From Acidicapsa ligni (GTDB lineage Bacteria > Acidobacteriota > Terriglobia > Terriglobales > Acidobacteriaceae): DNA of 64,000 bases. Shown in pieces: positions 55,889 through 63,643 of this stretch. The notes beneath the pieces are model-generated. The model saw only the letters and a program-made list of their open reading frames with translations. It had not been told where the DNA came from and made no database searches. The position numbers and the translations under genes were made by a program. Each line of letters starts with the position of its first letter. Position 1 is the first letter of the stretch. The stretch is taken from the NCBI RefSeq assembly GCF_025685655.1, contig NZ_JAGSYG010000002.1, positions 1 to 64,000 of the forward strand, in the 5' to 3' direction.

Positions 55889-58258
55889 ATGCAGCGGTTG
55901 CTGACGCTTGTCTTTGTGCTGTGCCTGGCTATACCTGCCGGCATCTCGTTTACCGGTTGTACGCGTAACCCCGCCGGAAATTATTGCAACGGTGAGGGAA
56001 ATGGACTGAAGCTGACGGATGTCGCTTCCATTGACCTGGAACCGCGCACCACGGGCGTGTCGCTGGCCTTTGGGCAGACGCAGCAACTCGCCACTCCAAC
56101 GGCCAAGACCTGCAAAGGCAATGCCGCCAGCGTTACCAGCTACACCTGGGGTACGACAAACAACCAGCTCGTGGATATTTCCCCCACAGGGAACATGTGC
56201 GCGGGAACATGGAATCGGCGCAGCGGTGGTGGTATTCCCGACTTCACCATCTGCAACAAGCCATCGCCGGTGCCGTCAACCGGAGGGCTGCCTTACCAGA
56301 GCGCCTTTGTCACGGCGACGGCATCCGCAGTCACTTCAAACCAGTTGACGATTTACATTCATGCCCAGGTGACTGCTGTCTCCCTTGTGCTGGAAAGTCT
56401 CGGCACGACGAATGCCTTTACCGGATGCGTCTCACAGACCCAGACCGCTCAATTGGACTCCCAGGCGTTCTACAGCAACCCAGCCGGTCAGCAGGCGCTT
56501 TTGTGCGGACCCCAGCCTACGCCTGGTCAGCCTGCGCTGCCCAGTTGCTCTACCGCAATTGGCAACCTGGCCTACACATCGCAGAACACCACAATCGCCA
56601 CGATCGATCAGTTCGGTGTGATTACGGCGCAACTGCCTGGAACCACCGCGATCACCGCGTCGGTAGCGGGTTCAGGTTCGTCGGCTGGATATTTCTCCAC
56701 CTGCCCGCCCAAGTCGATCAGCGTCACCCTGAATAGCTGCGATCCGAACGCCGTCGGCGGTTGCACGGGCAGCGTCACCCAGGGCGTCACACAGAACCTG
56801 GTCACGACCGTTGTGGATACGAACAACAATCCCATCACCGGTCTCACGCTGGACTATCAATCGACCAACCCGTTGGATATCAGCGCAAGCTCGACAGGTG
56901 CGGTCACAGCCAACTTTGCGGGCGAGGCGGCAATTTACGCAGTCTGCCAGCCGACCACCTGCAACCCGGCTCCAATCAACAAGGTTGGCGTGAATCAGAC
57001 GGGAACTCCGATCACCAGCAACTCGGTGACCATCACGACCCCGGGACAGGCCAGCTCGTTTGTCTGGTTTGCCAATCCTGATTCGCAATCCTTTACCCCG
57101 ATCGAACTCATCAGCGGTACCGTGGGCTCGCCGGTGAGAATGCCGTACTTCCCGAACTCGATGGTTCTGGATAGAACGGCAACCAGCCTCTACTTTGGTT
57201 CCAGTCACGAACTGATGATTTACAGCGCGACTTCCAATTCGTTGACCAAGGAAGACCCCAACGTTCCCGGTACAGTTCTGGCCGTTTCTCCGGATAACCA
57301 GACCGTTCTGATCAACGATCCTATCCGCCAGCTTTTCTACATCTACACCGCAGCTTCCGGTGTGTTCACGACACAAAGCGGTCTCGGTACTGCGGCGCAG
57401 TGGACTCCCGATGCGAAGACGTTATACGTCGTGGGTACAACTCCTGCAGGTGCTCCAACCTTGTTCGTCAATAACGTGAACACGGGCTGGACCACGTATC
57501 CGCTGAGCACAGAGCAGGCCGCCACTGCCGCGAAGAACCTGGCAATCACCGTTCCCGGAGTGGGAGCCTTCCTGAGCGGAAGTCCGACAGTCGCTCATGC
57601 ATGGTGCCCCAATGTTTCCTCCAGCGGAACCATCATCCAGGCATATCCCAAGGCAGCCTCCGTTGCAGCCAAGACGGATGCCCTGGCAGCGACGACAGAC
57701 GGTGAGCATATTCTTGGCGTTGGCCTTGACGGGACGACAGCCACGTTGACCGACGTGAATGTGAATCTCTTCGCCAGCCTCGATGGTGGCGCATGCCCGG
57801 CCGCAAACACCGGCATAACCGTGAACACACCGTTCACGCAGACGCCGTTGACCAACGTGCAGGCAACTTCGATCAACCAGATCGTGGCATCGCCGGCTTC
57901 AAACCTGGCGTTTGTGACCTATACAGGCAGCGGCACAACGGCTGCCAGCCTGCCGTATTACGTGCCTGCAGCTTCGGGTGCAAAGGGTACCGTTAATTAC
58001 GTGCCTTTGACGGCCACGGGTACGAGCGTTCCCACGGCTCCTGTCGTAGGTGCCTTCAGCCTCGACGACACACAGTTCTTCGTATCCACTTCGGGAGATA
58101 ACCTGGTTCATTACATCAATGTCACCGGGGCAACACCGACGGATACGCAGCAAATCAACCCAGGACTTACCTGCGCTGCCGGTAATCCAGATTCCTGCCC
58201 GGTCGGACAAGCGCTTCCTGCTACGTTTATCGCCGTCAAGCCGCGCTCGACCACCTAA
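55889..58258 (+). CDS. Large lipoprotein with Ig-like and repeat domains
   Basis: The 789-residue product has a lipoprotein signal (MQRLLTLVFVLCLAIPAG, then ISFTGC with the lipid Cys near residue 24). The N-terminal half has bacterial Ig-like (BIG2-type) features such as GVSLAFGQTQQLATPTAKT and the NNQLVDISPTG and FGVITAQLPGTTAITASV segments. The C-terminal half (about 390-780) has beta-propeller-like repeats with YFPNSMVLDRTATSLYFGS and LAVSPDNQTVLINDP. It is probably exposed at the cell surface or in the periplasm. The frame is open 15 codons upstream, but GGGAGG fixes the ATG at 55889. Function unknown. Confidence 0.8.
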   Translation: MQRLLTLVFVLCLAIPAGISFTGCTRNPAGNYCNGEGNGLKLTDVASIDLEPRTTGVSLAFGQTQQLATPTAKTCKGNAASVTSYTWGTTNNQLVDISPTGNMCAGTWNRRSGGGIPDFTICNKPSPVPSTGGLPYQSAFVTATASAVTSNQLTIYIHAQVTAVSLVLESLGTTNAFTGCVSQTQTAQLDSQAFYSNPAGQQALLCGPQPTPGQPALPSCSTAIGNLAYTSQNTTIATIDQFGVITAQLPGTTAITASVAGSGSSAGYFSTCPPKSISVTLNSCDPNAVGGCTGSVTQGVTQNLVTTVVDTNNNPITGLTLDYQSTNPLDISASSTGAVTANFAGEAAIYAVCQPTTCNPAPINKVGVNQTGTPITSNSVTITTPGQASSFVWFANPDSQSFTPIELISGTVGSPVRMPYFPNSMVLDRTATSLYFGSSHELMIYSATSNSLTKEDPNVPGTVLAVSPDNQTVLINDPIRQLFYIYTAASGVFTTQSGLGTAAQWTPDAKTLYVVGTTPAGAPTLFVNNVNTGWTTYPLSTEQAATAAKNLAITVPGVGAFLSGSPTVAHAWCPNVSSSGTIIQAYPKAASVAAKTDALAATTDGEHILGVGLDGTTATLTDVNVNLFASLDGGACPAANTGITVNTPFTQTPLTNVQATSINQIVASPASNLAFVTYTGSGTTAASLPYYVPAASGAKGTVNYVPLTATGTSVPTAPVVGAFSLDDTQFFVSTSGDNLVHYINVTGATPTDTQQINPGLTCAAGNPDSCPVGQALPATFIAVKPRSTT

Positions 58259-58280
58259 CCAGAACAGAACGAAAGCATTT

Positions 58281-58324
58281 GCAACAGGCCCGCGCAGGCT
58301 CGCATCGCGCGGGCCTGTTGCTTT
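58281..58324 (+). terminator. Intrinsic terminator after the lipoprotein gene
   Basis: GCAACAGGCCCGCGC pairs perfectly with GCGCGGGCCTGTTGC (15 base pairs) around an 11-base loop, followed by TTTGTGTG. The U-tract is short but the stem is very strong. It lies 22 bases after the lipoprotein stop. Confidence 0.8.
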
Positions 58325-58381
58325 GTGTGAACAACAAACCGTCGCAGCCTCAACGGCAATTCGGCGAGATAGAATTTAACT

Positions 58382-59290
58382 ATGATCAAGGGCATCTCTT
58401 TTCTGCGCCCGGCAAAGACCGCGGCTGATTATGGCAAACTGGCAAACTTTTTCTCAGCACTCGGCTTCACCGCAGGCCATGGCTGGGACGAACCCGCAAG
58501 CCGTGGTGCTTCTTTCCTGGCGCCACTGGCCAATCTTGAGTTCGTAGATGGTGCTATGCCTTCAACTGCGGACATCCTGGTGGAAGTGCTTCATCTCGAT
58601 GCCGTTCGCGAGACAGCTCTGACGTGGCTGCGCAGCCAGGTTGAAGGCGAGGCTGACGCACGCATTACCGCCATCGCGGATACGGATTGGAAGTCGCGAA
58701 CTTTCACCGTCACGCCGATTGATGGGCATTCGTTCACCTTCTGGGAATGGGCCGATCCGCTCAAGGGCAAGCCTGTGGCTGTTGAAGGCGATCTCTCTGC
58801 GGCCGGCATGCGCTTCGCTATCGTCGCCGCACGCTGGAACGCTGTTATTACCGAGCGTCTGCTGGATGGAGCGCTCGATGCGTTGTTGCGCAGCGGTGCC
58901 GCTCGCCGCCATATCGAGATCGTGCGTGTGCCCGGTGCGTGGGAAGTTGCAGCGGCGGCGCGTACGATTGCCGATCGAGTTACTCCCAGCCGCGGCCCTG
59001 TCGATGCAATCATCACGCTGGGCTGCCTTATTCGCGGCGAAACTGCGCATTACGAGGCCATCTACAACGAAGTCGCGCGCGGAATCGGCCAGTCGCAGCA
59101 GGAGACCGGAATTCCTCATTCCTTTGGCGTACTCACCTGCGAGACGTTGGAGCAGGCGTTGAACCGCGCGGGCATCAAGGCGGGCAACAAGGGCTTCGAG
59201 GCTGGTGTTGCAGCCATTGAGATGGTTTCGCTGCGTCGCAAGCTTCTTGAGTCCAATTCAATGGATTCAAACGATCGCGAGGACGCATGA
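58382..59290 (+). CDS. ribH: VOC-like domain fused to 6,7-dimethyl-8-ribityllumazine synthase
   Basis: Lumazine synthase makes the direct precursor of riboflavin. The C-terminal half, from Met143, is a complete RibH: MRFAIVAARWNAVITERLL, VPGAWEVAAAAR, DAIITLGCLIRGETAHYEAI with the catalytic His, PHSFGVLTCETLEQALNRAG (20 residues) and GNKGFEAGVAAIEM. The first 140 residues are absent from normal RibH (about 155 residues). They resemble a glyoxalase/VOC fold (KGISFLRPAKTAADYGKLAN and FTFWEWADPL). There is one continuous frame and no ribosome binding site at Met143. It overlaps nusB by four bases. Confidence 0.9.
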   Translation: MIKGISFLRPAKTAADYGKLANFFSALGFTAGHGWDEPASRGASFLAPLANLEFVDGAMPSTADILVEVLHLDAVRETALTWLRSQVEGEADARITAIADTDWKSRTFTVTPIDGHSFTFWEWADPLKGKPVAVEGDLSAAGMRFAIVAARWNAVITERLLDGALDALLRSGAARRHIEIVRVPGAWEVAAAARTIADRVTPSRGPVDAIITLGCLIRGETAHYEAIYNEVARGIGQSQQETGIPHSFGVLTCETLEQALNRAGIKAGNKGFEAGVAAIEMVSLRRKLLESNSMDSNDREDA

Positions 59291-59718
59291 GTACCGCGGG
59301 TTCCGGAACGCGCCGCAAGTCGCGCGAACTGGCAATGCAGATGCTCTTCCAGGGCGATATAGGCAAGCAGACCCCAGAACAGGTCGGCAAGACTTTCTGG
59401 GTCGCCCGGGAGGAGTCCGATGCAGACGTGCGCGGCTTTGCCGAGGATCTTTATCGTGCCGCGACCGTTCGTTCCGACGAGATTGACGAGCTGATCGTGG
59501 CACATCTCGTCAACTGGCGGCTGGAGCGGATGCCTGGCGTCGATCGCAACGTTTTGCGGCTTGCCGTGGCTGAAATGCTCGGATTCAAAGGCACGCCTTT
59601 TCCAATCATCATCAATGAGGCTCTGGAGATTGCGCGTCGCTACTCCGCTCCGGAGTCGGTCAGTTTTCTGAATGGGGTTCTTGACGCGCTGGCCAAGGAT
59701 CTGATCAAGCGCATTTAA
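59287..59718 (+). CDS. nusB: Transcription antitermination factor NusB
   Basis: NusB binds S10/NusE and boxA RNA in rRNA antitermination. The 143-residue product has the family features RRKSRELAMQMLFQ, the DEIDELIVAHLVNWRLERMPGVDRNVLRLAVAEML block (quoted from longer sequence in parts) and FPIIINEALEIARRYS with NGVLDALAKD at the end. Its ATG overlaps the ribH stop (ATGA). ribH-nusB is a common bacterial pair. RpsJ, its partner, is also in this window. Confidence 0.95.
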   Translation: MSTAGSGTRRKSRELAMQMLFQGDIGKQTPEQVGKTFWVAREESDADVRGFAEDLYRAATVRSDEIDELIVAHLVNWRLERMPGVDRNVLRLAVAEMLGFKGTPFPIIINEALEIARRYSAPESVSFLNGVLDALAKDLIKRI

Positions 59719-59752
59719 TACAAGCGCATTTGCAAACAGGTAGGAGCTCGCC

Positions 59753-60535
59753 GTGGCATTCGAACATATTCTTCTCGAAAAGCGAGCGCCCATCGCGGTT
59801 GTAACGATCAATCGCCCCAGGGTTTTGAACGCGCTCAACGCCGCCACGCTTTCCGAATTGTCAGAAGCCTTTGAAGATCTGGCCGCAGATACCGCAATCG
59901 GTGTCATCCTGCTCACCGGAGCGGGCTCGAAGGCCTTTGTTGCGGGTGCGGACATTCATGAATTAGCTGTGCTGGACGAGGCTTCTGGCCGGGCCTTTGC
60001 TGCTCGCGGCCAGGCAATCTTTCGCCGTATCGAGACTCTTGGAAAGCCGGTGATCGCCGTTATTCCTGGCTTTGCATTGGGCGGTGGCTGTGAGCTGGCG
60101 ATGGCATGCACGCTTCGCCTTGCAAGCGATGCCGCCAGATTCGGGCAGCCTGAGGTAAAGCTTGGCATCATCGCCGGTTTTGGTGGAACGCAGCGGTTGC
60201 CTCGGCTGGTTGGCCGAGGGGCTGCACTGAAATTATTGTTGAGCGGCGCCATTATTTCTGCTGAAGAAGCTTTGCGCATCGGGCTCGTGGACGAGGTTGT
60301 AGAAGCGGAGCAGTTGATGGCTCGCGCCGAGGTGCTGGCATTGGAGATCGCAGCCAATGCGCCGCTTGCCCTGGCGAAGACACTGGAAGCGGTGGATCGG
60401 GGATTAGATCTCTCCCTTGAGAAAGGGTTGGCGCTTGAAGCGGAACTTTTCGGCAATTGCTGCAGCACTGCGGATAAAGCTGAAGGCACAGGTTCCTTTC
60501 TCGCGAAACGGCCTGCATCGTGGACTGGAAAATAG
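59753..60535 (+). CDS. Enoyl-CoA hydratase/isomerase family protein (GTG start)
   Basis: Crotonases hydrate 2-enoyl-CoA esters in fatty-acid or aromatic degradation. The 260-residue product has VVTINRPRVLNALNA, the KAFVAGADIHEL loop, IPGFALGGGCELAMACTLRLAS with the oxyanion Gly and first catalytic Glu, and FGQPEVKLGIIAGFGGTQRLPRLVG with the second Glu position (quoted in parts). Both Glu residues are present, as in a true hydratase. The start is GTG with TAGGAGCTCGCC upstream. Substrate unknown. Confidence 0.9.
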   Translation: MAFEHILLEKRAPIAVVTINRPRVLNALNAATLSELSEAFEDLAADTAIGVILLTGAGSKAFVAGADIHELAVLDEASGRAFAARGQAIFRRIETLGKPVIAVIPGFALGGGCELAMACTLRLASDAARFGQPEVKLGIIAGFGGTQRLPRLVGRGAALKLLLSGAIISAEEALRIGLVDEVVEAEQLMARAEVLALEIAANAPLALAKTLEAVDRGLDLSLEKGLALEAELFGNCCSTADKAEGTGSFLAKRPASWTGK

Positions 60536-60573
60536 CCTGCCGGCGGCGTTATCAGGGAGCGGTTAGGGCTGAT

Positions 60574-61140
60574 ATGCTCAGTTTTGTGAGTTCCTACAAG
60601 AGATTTGCGATAGGTTGTTTGTGCCTGCTGGTGTCAGCGTCCGTTGGCTGCCATAAGGAAGAACAGGCGGTAACGCAGGTGGCAGCGAATGCGGCTACGG
60701 CTGAGCATCGCGCGCAGGCTATTTCCGATCAACGGGATCAACAGAGGGCAGAGCTTGCGCGAGTGGCGCTGCCGACCAAGAGTCGCTATGTCGATGTGCA
60801 CGAGCCGGGTGCGTGGCTCAATCCTTTTGTGAGTGTGGATAGCAAGATGGTGAATCTGCGTATCACTCTCGCAGATGCGAATCCAAGCACGCTTGGCGAA
60901 GGTGGAATGCTGCGTCCAAATGCTGCGCGCAGGCAGGAGATTCAGATTGATCCTGCAAAGCTTACGGAAGCTTTGATTGCGTTGCCCAATAGTGCATGGC
61001 CTTATGGCCGAGTGGTGGCTATCGAAGAATCTCCGCTGGCAGATAAGAAGCAGCGGCCTGCGATTCGACGACAGATTGAGGCGGCCATCCAGCAACTCAA
61101 CGATCTTGGAGTCGTTGTGGATGAGTTTCCCACGCGATAG
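60574..61140 (+). CDS. Small lipoprotein of unknown function
   Basis: The 188-residue product begins MLSFVSSYKRFAIGCLCLLV and has a lipobox SVGC with the lipid Cys near residue 27, followed by a helical Ala/Gln/Glu stretch and a compact domain with HEPGAWLNPFVSVDSKMVNL and LPNSAWPYGRVVAIEES. The family is not recognised, although the layout is like small biopolymer-transport-related periplasmic proteins. The ATG at 60574 has TTAGGGCTG upstream. It overlaps the convergent small gene by 44 bases. Confidence 0.72.
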   Translation: MLSFVSSYKRFAIGCLCLLVSASVGCHKEEQAVTQVAANAATAEHRAQAISDQRDQQRAELARVALPTKSRYVDVHEPGAWLNPFVSVDSKMVNLRITLADANPSTLGEGGMLRPNAARRQEIQIDPAKLTEALIALPNSAWPYGRVVAIEESPLADKKQRPAIRRQIEAAIQQLNDLGVVVDEFPTR

Positions 61141-61264
61141 GCTCTCTCTTTTCCTTGAGCAGAGCCACCTCGGCGCGTAGTTGCTGGTTGGTCACCAATA
61201 ACTCTCCGACCAGTGCCTGGAGGTTCTTATACCGAGCCTCCAGCATCCCTAATTCTTCCTGCAT
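61097..61264 (-). CDS. Small coiled-coil protein
   Basis: The 55-residue product reads MQEELGMLEARYKNLQALVG and onward with heptad-like Leu/Val spacing through LLVTNQQLRAEVALLKEK, then a short basic tail. It looks like a small parallel coiled coil of ZapB/SlyX type, but no family can be named. The ATG at 61264 has GGAG at seven bases; an open frame 29 codons longer lacks such a site. Its end overlaps the lipoprotein gene on the other strand, and it lies 76 bases downstream of the PadR gene. Confidence 0.55.
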   Translation of the reverse strand: MQEELGMLEARYKNLQALVGELLVTNQQLRAEVALLKEKREPIAWETHPQRLQDR

Positions 61265-61340
61265 TGTCTTCTCCAAACAGGCTGATCCTGCGGGGATAGC
61301 CGTTGTGTGCTGTGGGGATGGGTAAGGCTTGAGGATGGCC

Positions 61341-61997
61341 TCAAACCTCACCGATCACCCTGGCTGCCGCGTCGATCGCTTCAGCGATCCTGCGTGTTTG
61401 CTCGGGCGATAGAGTGCCCTGGCTTGCGCGGATCTTGAGTGCGAATTTCAAGTTCATGATGGCACGCATGATTTGCGGCGATCTGCCTCGTCCAAAGGCC
61501 TGGCCTGCCTGCTCCATGCGTCCGAAGATGGCTTTGAGCGTGGCCTGGTTTGTTTTCAGGTACTCGGTGCCTGATTCGGTAATGGTGAAGAGCTTTTTGG
61601 TGCCTTCCATGGAAGAGATGGCGTAGCCTTCTTCTTCGAGGAGGGTGAGGGTGGGGTATACGACGCCGGGGCTGGGTGCGTAGCCGCCGGAGAGGCGTTC
61701 TTCAATGGCTTTGATGATTTCGTAGCCGTAGCTGGGCTTTTCGGCGACGAGTTGCAGGATGACGAGGCGTAGTTCTCCCGAGTCGAAGAGGCGCTCGCGG
61801 TCCGATCCGAAACCACCGCCAAAGCCGCGTTCCCGGCCTCGCCCCAGAAAGCCTTCGAAGCCAGCGCCGAAACCGCCGTGGCGTCCGTGATGGCGCTCTT
61901 CGTGATGGCCGTGGCGACCTTCTCCTCTGCCTTCGTGGCTGTGGGCCTCGGTAAATCGTGCTTCTGCAAATTCTCTCAATCTTTCTTTTCCAAACAT
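61341..61997 (-). CDS. PadR-family transcriptional regulator with His/Gly-rich N-terminus
   Basis: The 218-residue product has an N-terminal extension of about 70 residues with eight His in 25 (AHSHEGRGEGRHGHHEERHH and on) and Gly/Arg/Phe repeats. The PadR winged helix follows: SGELRLVILQLVAEKPSYGYEIIKAIEERL (in parts) and PSPGVVYPTLTLLEEEGYAI, then KKLFTITESG. The C-terminal region is helical. PadR proteins repress genes in response to small molecules. AAGGAG fixes the ATG at 61997. An operator-like palindrome covers its own promoter, so autorepression is likely. Confidence 0.88.
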   Translation of the reverse strand: MFGKERLREFAEARFTEAHSHEGRGEGRHGHHEERHHGRHGGFGAGFEGFLGRGRERGFGGGFGSDRERLFDSGELRLVILQLVAEKPSYGYEIIKAIEERLSGGYAPSPGVVYPTLTLLEEEGYAISSMEGTKKLFTITESGTEYLKTNQATLKAIFGRMEQAGQAFGRGRSPQIMRAIMNLKFALKIRASQGTLSPEQTRRIAEAIDAAARVIGEV

Positions 61998-62040
61998 ATG
62001 GATTCTCCTTGTGTTGTAATTCTGATCTTGCGATACATCT

Positions 62041-62095
62041 CGTGATTGATTCACGATATATCTTAAGATATATCTAAGATTGTCTAACTGATCAA
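62041..62095 (-). promoter_or_regulatory. PadR gene promoter with overlapping operator palindromes
   Basis: On the - strand TTGATC (62090-62095) and TATATC (62067-62072) are 17 bases apart. The perfect 20-base palindrome GATATATCTTAAGATATATC (62055-62074) covers the -10 and probable transcription start. A second inverted repeat, CGTGA-N5-TCACG (62041-62055), abuts it. This is the arrangement of a repressor site; PadR autorepression is inferred. Confidence 0.7.
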
Positions 62096-62159
62096 GAAGA
62101 TTCATGGAAATGTTGGAATTTGTTGCATAATCCGGCGGGAAACTTTATTCCCCATTCGG

Positions 62160-62378
62160 ATGTGGGGTGAAATTGCCGGCTGCAAGCGGGATTTTGGGAA
62201 AAGCGAATGGATGACGAATTTTACCGGGGGTGGGGGCTATGTAGATTTTTCTACAGGCCTGCGCGTCGAACTGGATTCTTTGATTGTGCGCGTGGGGAAG
62301 GTAATTTTCGGCAAGGTGGGTGAGGCTGCCGGAGGGTATTTTGTAAACCTGAAGACTGTATTTGTAAGCCTGAAGTAG
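62160..62378 (+). CDS. Doubtful small ORF before the esterase gene
   Basis: A 72-codon frame with a Gly-rich start (TNFTGGGGYVDF) and alternating hydrophobic residues, ending 11 bases before the esterase start. An internal ATG at 62211 would give 55 residues. No family and no clear ribosome binding site. It may be a short leader peptide or chance. Confidence 0.2.
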   Translation: MWGEIAGCKRDFGKSEWMTNFTGGGGYVDFSTGLRVELDSLIVRVGKVIFGKVGEAAGGYFVNLKTVFVSLK

Positions 62379-62389
62379 GATGATCGGTA

Positions 62390-63331
62390 ATGCATTCTAT
62401 TGCCAGGCTACGATCGCTCATTTCGCTTATTCTTGTCGCGATATTCAGTCACATCCTGCTTGCTGAACGTATTCCATCCGAGAGCGGAATCATCTACGGC
62501 GTTGCAGCTCGACAGCGGCTCACGATGGACTACTATGCCGGGCAGGGTGCGGGGCCGCATCCGGCGGTGATACTTGTGCATAGCGGCGGCTTTGTCGCTG
62601 GCGATAGCAGAAGCAGTAGCGAAATCTACTGTGCTGATTTTCTTGTACCGGCTGGTTATGCGGTCTTCTCTATCAACTATCGCCTGGCTCCTGAATTTTT
62701 CTATCCGGCTCCCATTCAAGATGTGGAGAGGGCGATCCGTTTTGTGCGCGCTAACGCTGGGCGCTGGGATGTCGATCCGGCGCGCCTTGCGCTGGTTGGC
62801 GGATCGGCTGGCGGCTACATTGGAGCGATGGCTGGACTTGAGCAGGAGCTGGGAAATGAAGCAGCTTCTGACCCGGTGGAGCGCGCAAGTGCGAGGGTTC
62901 AGGCTGTGGTTTCGTTGTATGGGCTAACTGGTTTTGAGGACGGCAAACTGAGTAAGAACGAACATCTTTTATTGGACCATCTCATCCGGCAGAAGGGGAA
63001 AGCGGCGGCTCTGCGCGAAGCTTCGCCTGCTCATCTTGTCTCGAAAACTTCTCCTCCTTTTCTGCAGATCATCGGAGATAAAGATGAGTATTTTGGATTG
63101 AGCAGTGTAACTGGATTCGACGAGAAGTTACGCGCTGCGGGAGTGTCCAGTACTGTCATTGTGATTCCTGGCGGAAGTCATGGAACCTATGATTGGCATC
63201 GTCTTCCGAATGTGCCTGACTGGGAGCGAAGGATGACGGAGTGGTTGAATGCGGAGCTCTCCCACTCAGGCCCGATAGGCGAAGGGATACGGAGACGGGA
63301 GCCTGTTGCAGAGGCTTCATCTTCGAGATAG
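62390..63331 (+). CDS. Secreted alpha/beta-hydrolase (esterase, HSL/BD-FAE-like)
   Basis: The 313-residue product has a signal peptide (LISLILVAIFSHILLAE). The hydrolase fold follows, with an oxyanion HSGGF (HGG-like) element, FSINYRLAPE, and the nucleophile motif LVGGSAGGYIGAM with its Ser. The acid lies in QIIGDKDEYFG and the His in PGGSHGTYDWH. Such enzymes hydrolyse carboxylic esters, often of sugars or aromatic acids, outside the cytoplasm. TAGGATG lies upstream of the ATG. With the CE15 esterase it agrees with a plant-polymer diet. Confidence 0.87.
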   Translation: MHSIARLRSLISLILVAIFSHILLAERIPSESGIIYGVAARQRLTMDYYAGQGAGPHPAVILVHSGGFVAGDSRSSSEIYCADFLVPAGYAVFSINYRLAPEFFYPAPIQDVERAIRFVRANAGRWDVDPARLALVGGSAGGYIGAMAGLEQELGNEAASDPVERASARVQAVVSLYGLTGFEDGKLSKNEHLLLDHLIRQKGKAAALREASPAHLVSKTSPPFLQIIGDKDEYFGLSSVTGFDEKLRAAGVSSTVIVIPGGSHGTYDWHRLPNVPDWERRMTEWLNAELSHSGPIGEGIRRREPVAEASSSR

Positions 63332-63643
63332 GCTCTCTGGGATTGTTGGGCTGAACTGGTTGTTTTTAAATGTCCATCGTTGATGCTGTATTGGGGCTAA
63401 TTTCTAATCTGAAATCAGCTTATTGGTAGTGCGTTCTCAGTGGCGATATGAGCACAGCGCAACCGGCGCAGTGTATGCGGTGAAACGGCCACTGCATTCA
63501 CAACATGCTGGGGCTATCAATAGTCGGTAGCACATCCTCAACTCATCGGGCAATTTCTCAGCCAGTTCATCGCCGCGGCCTTTGTATTCTCGGCCTCTGT
63601 ATCCGGCTTCTATATCTGCGGCTTCTATCAGCAACACCATCTT
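63332..63643. other. Intergenic region with a doubtful repeat-bearing ORF
   Basis: This 312-base stretch between the esterase gene and the end of the diguanylate cyclase gene contains only the doubtful - strand ORF at 63437-63640 with short tandem repeats. No terminator or promoter was recognised. Confidence 0.5.
63437..63640 (-). CDS. Doubtful small ORF with YxGRx repeats
   Basis: The 67-codon frame starts three bases after the diguanylate cyclase stop. It encodes MVLLIEAADIEAG, the pentads YRGRE and YKGRG, then GDELAEKLPDELRMCYRLL and a Cys-rich end. The repeats (about 63577-63628) resemble the YEGRx repeats of the 55098-55472 gene and both are followed by an ELP-containing helix. No family, weak ribosome binding site. 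It may be a real small protein or a decayed remnant. Confidence 0.3.
   Translation of the reverse strand: MVLLIEAADIEAGYRGREYKGRGDELAEKLPDELRMCYRLLIAPACCECSGRFTAYTAPVALCSYRH

Larger units (their letters stand above)
61998..62389. other. Intergenic region with the PadR promoter and operator
   Basis: This 392-base stretch separates the PadR gene from the esterase gene. The left part holds the PadR promoter and palindromes. The right part holds only a doubtful 72-codon + strand frame (62160-62378, Gly-rich, no recognisable family) directly before the esterase gene. Confidence 0.55.

Noticed and set aside
56672-57376. 234-codon - strand frame opposite the large lipoprotein
   Set aside because: Shadow frame; the + strand frame has a signal peptide, lipobox and ribosome binding site.
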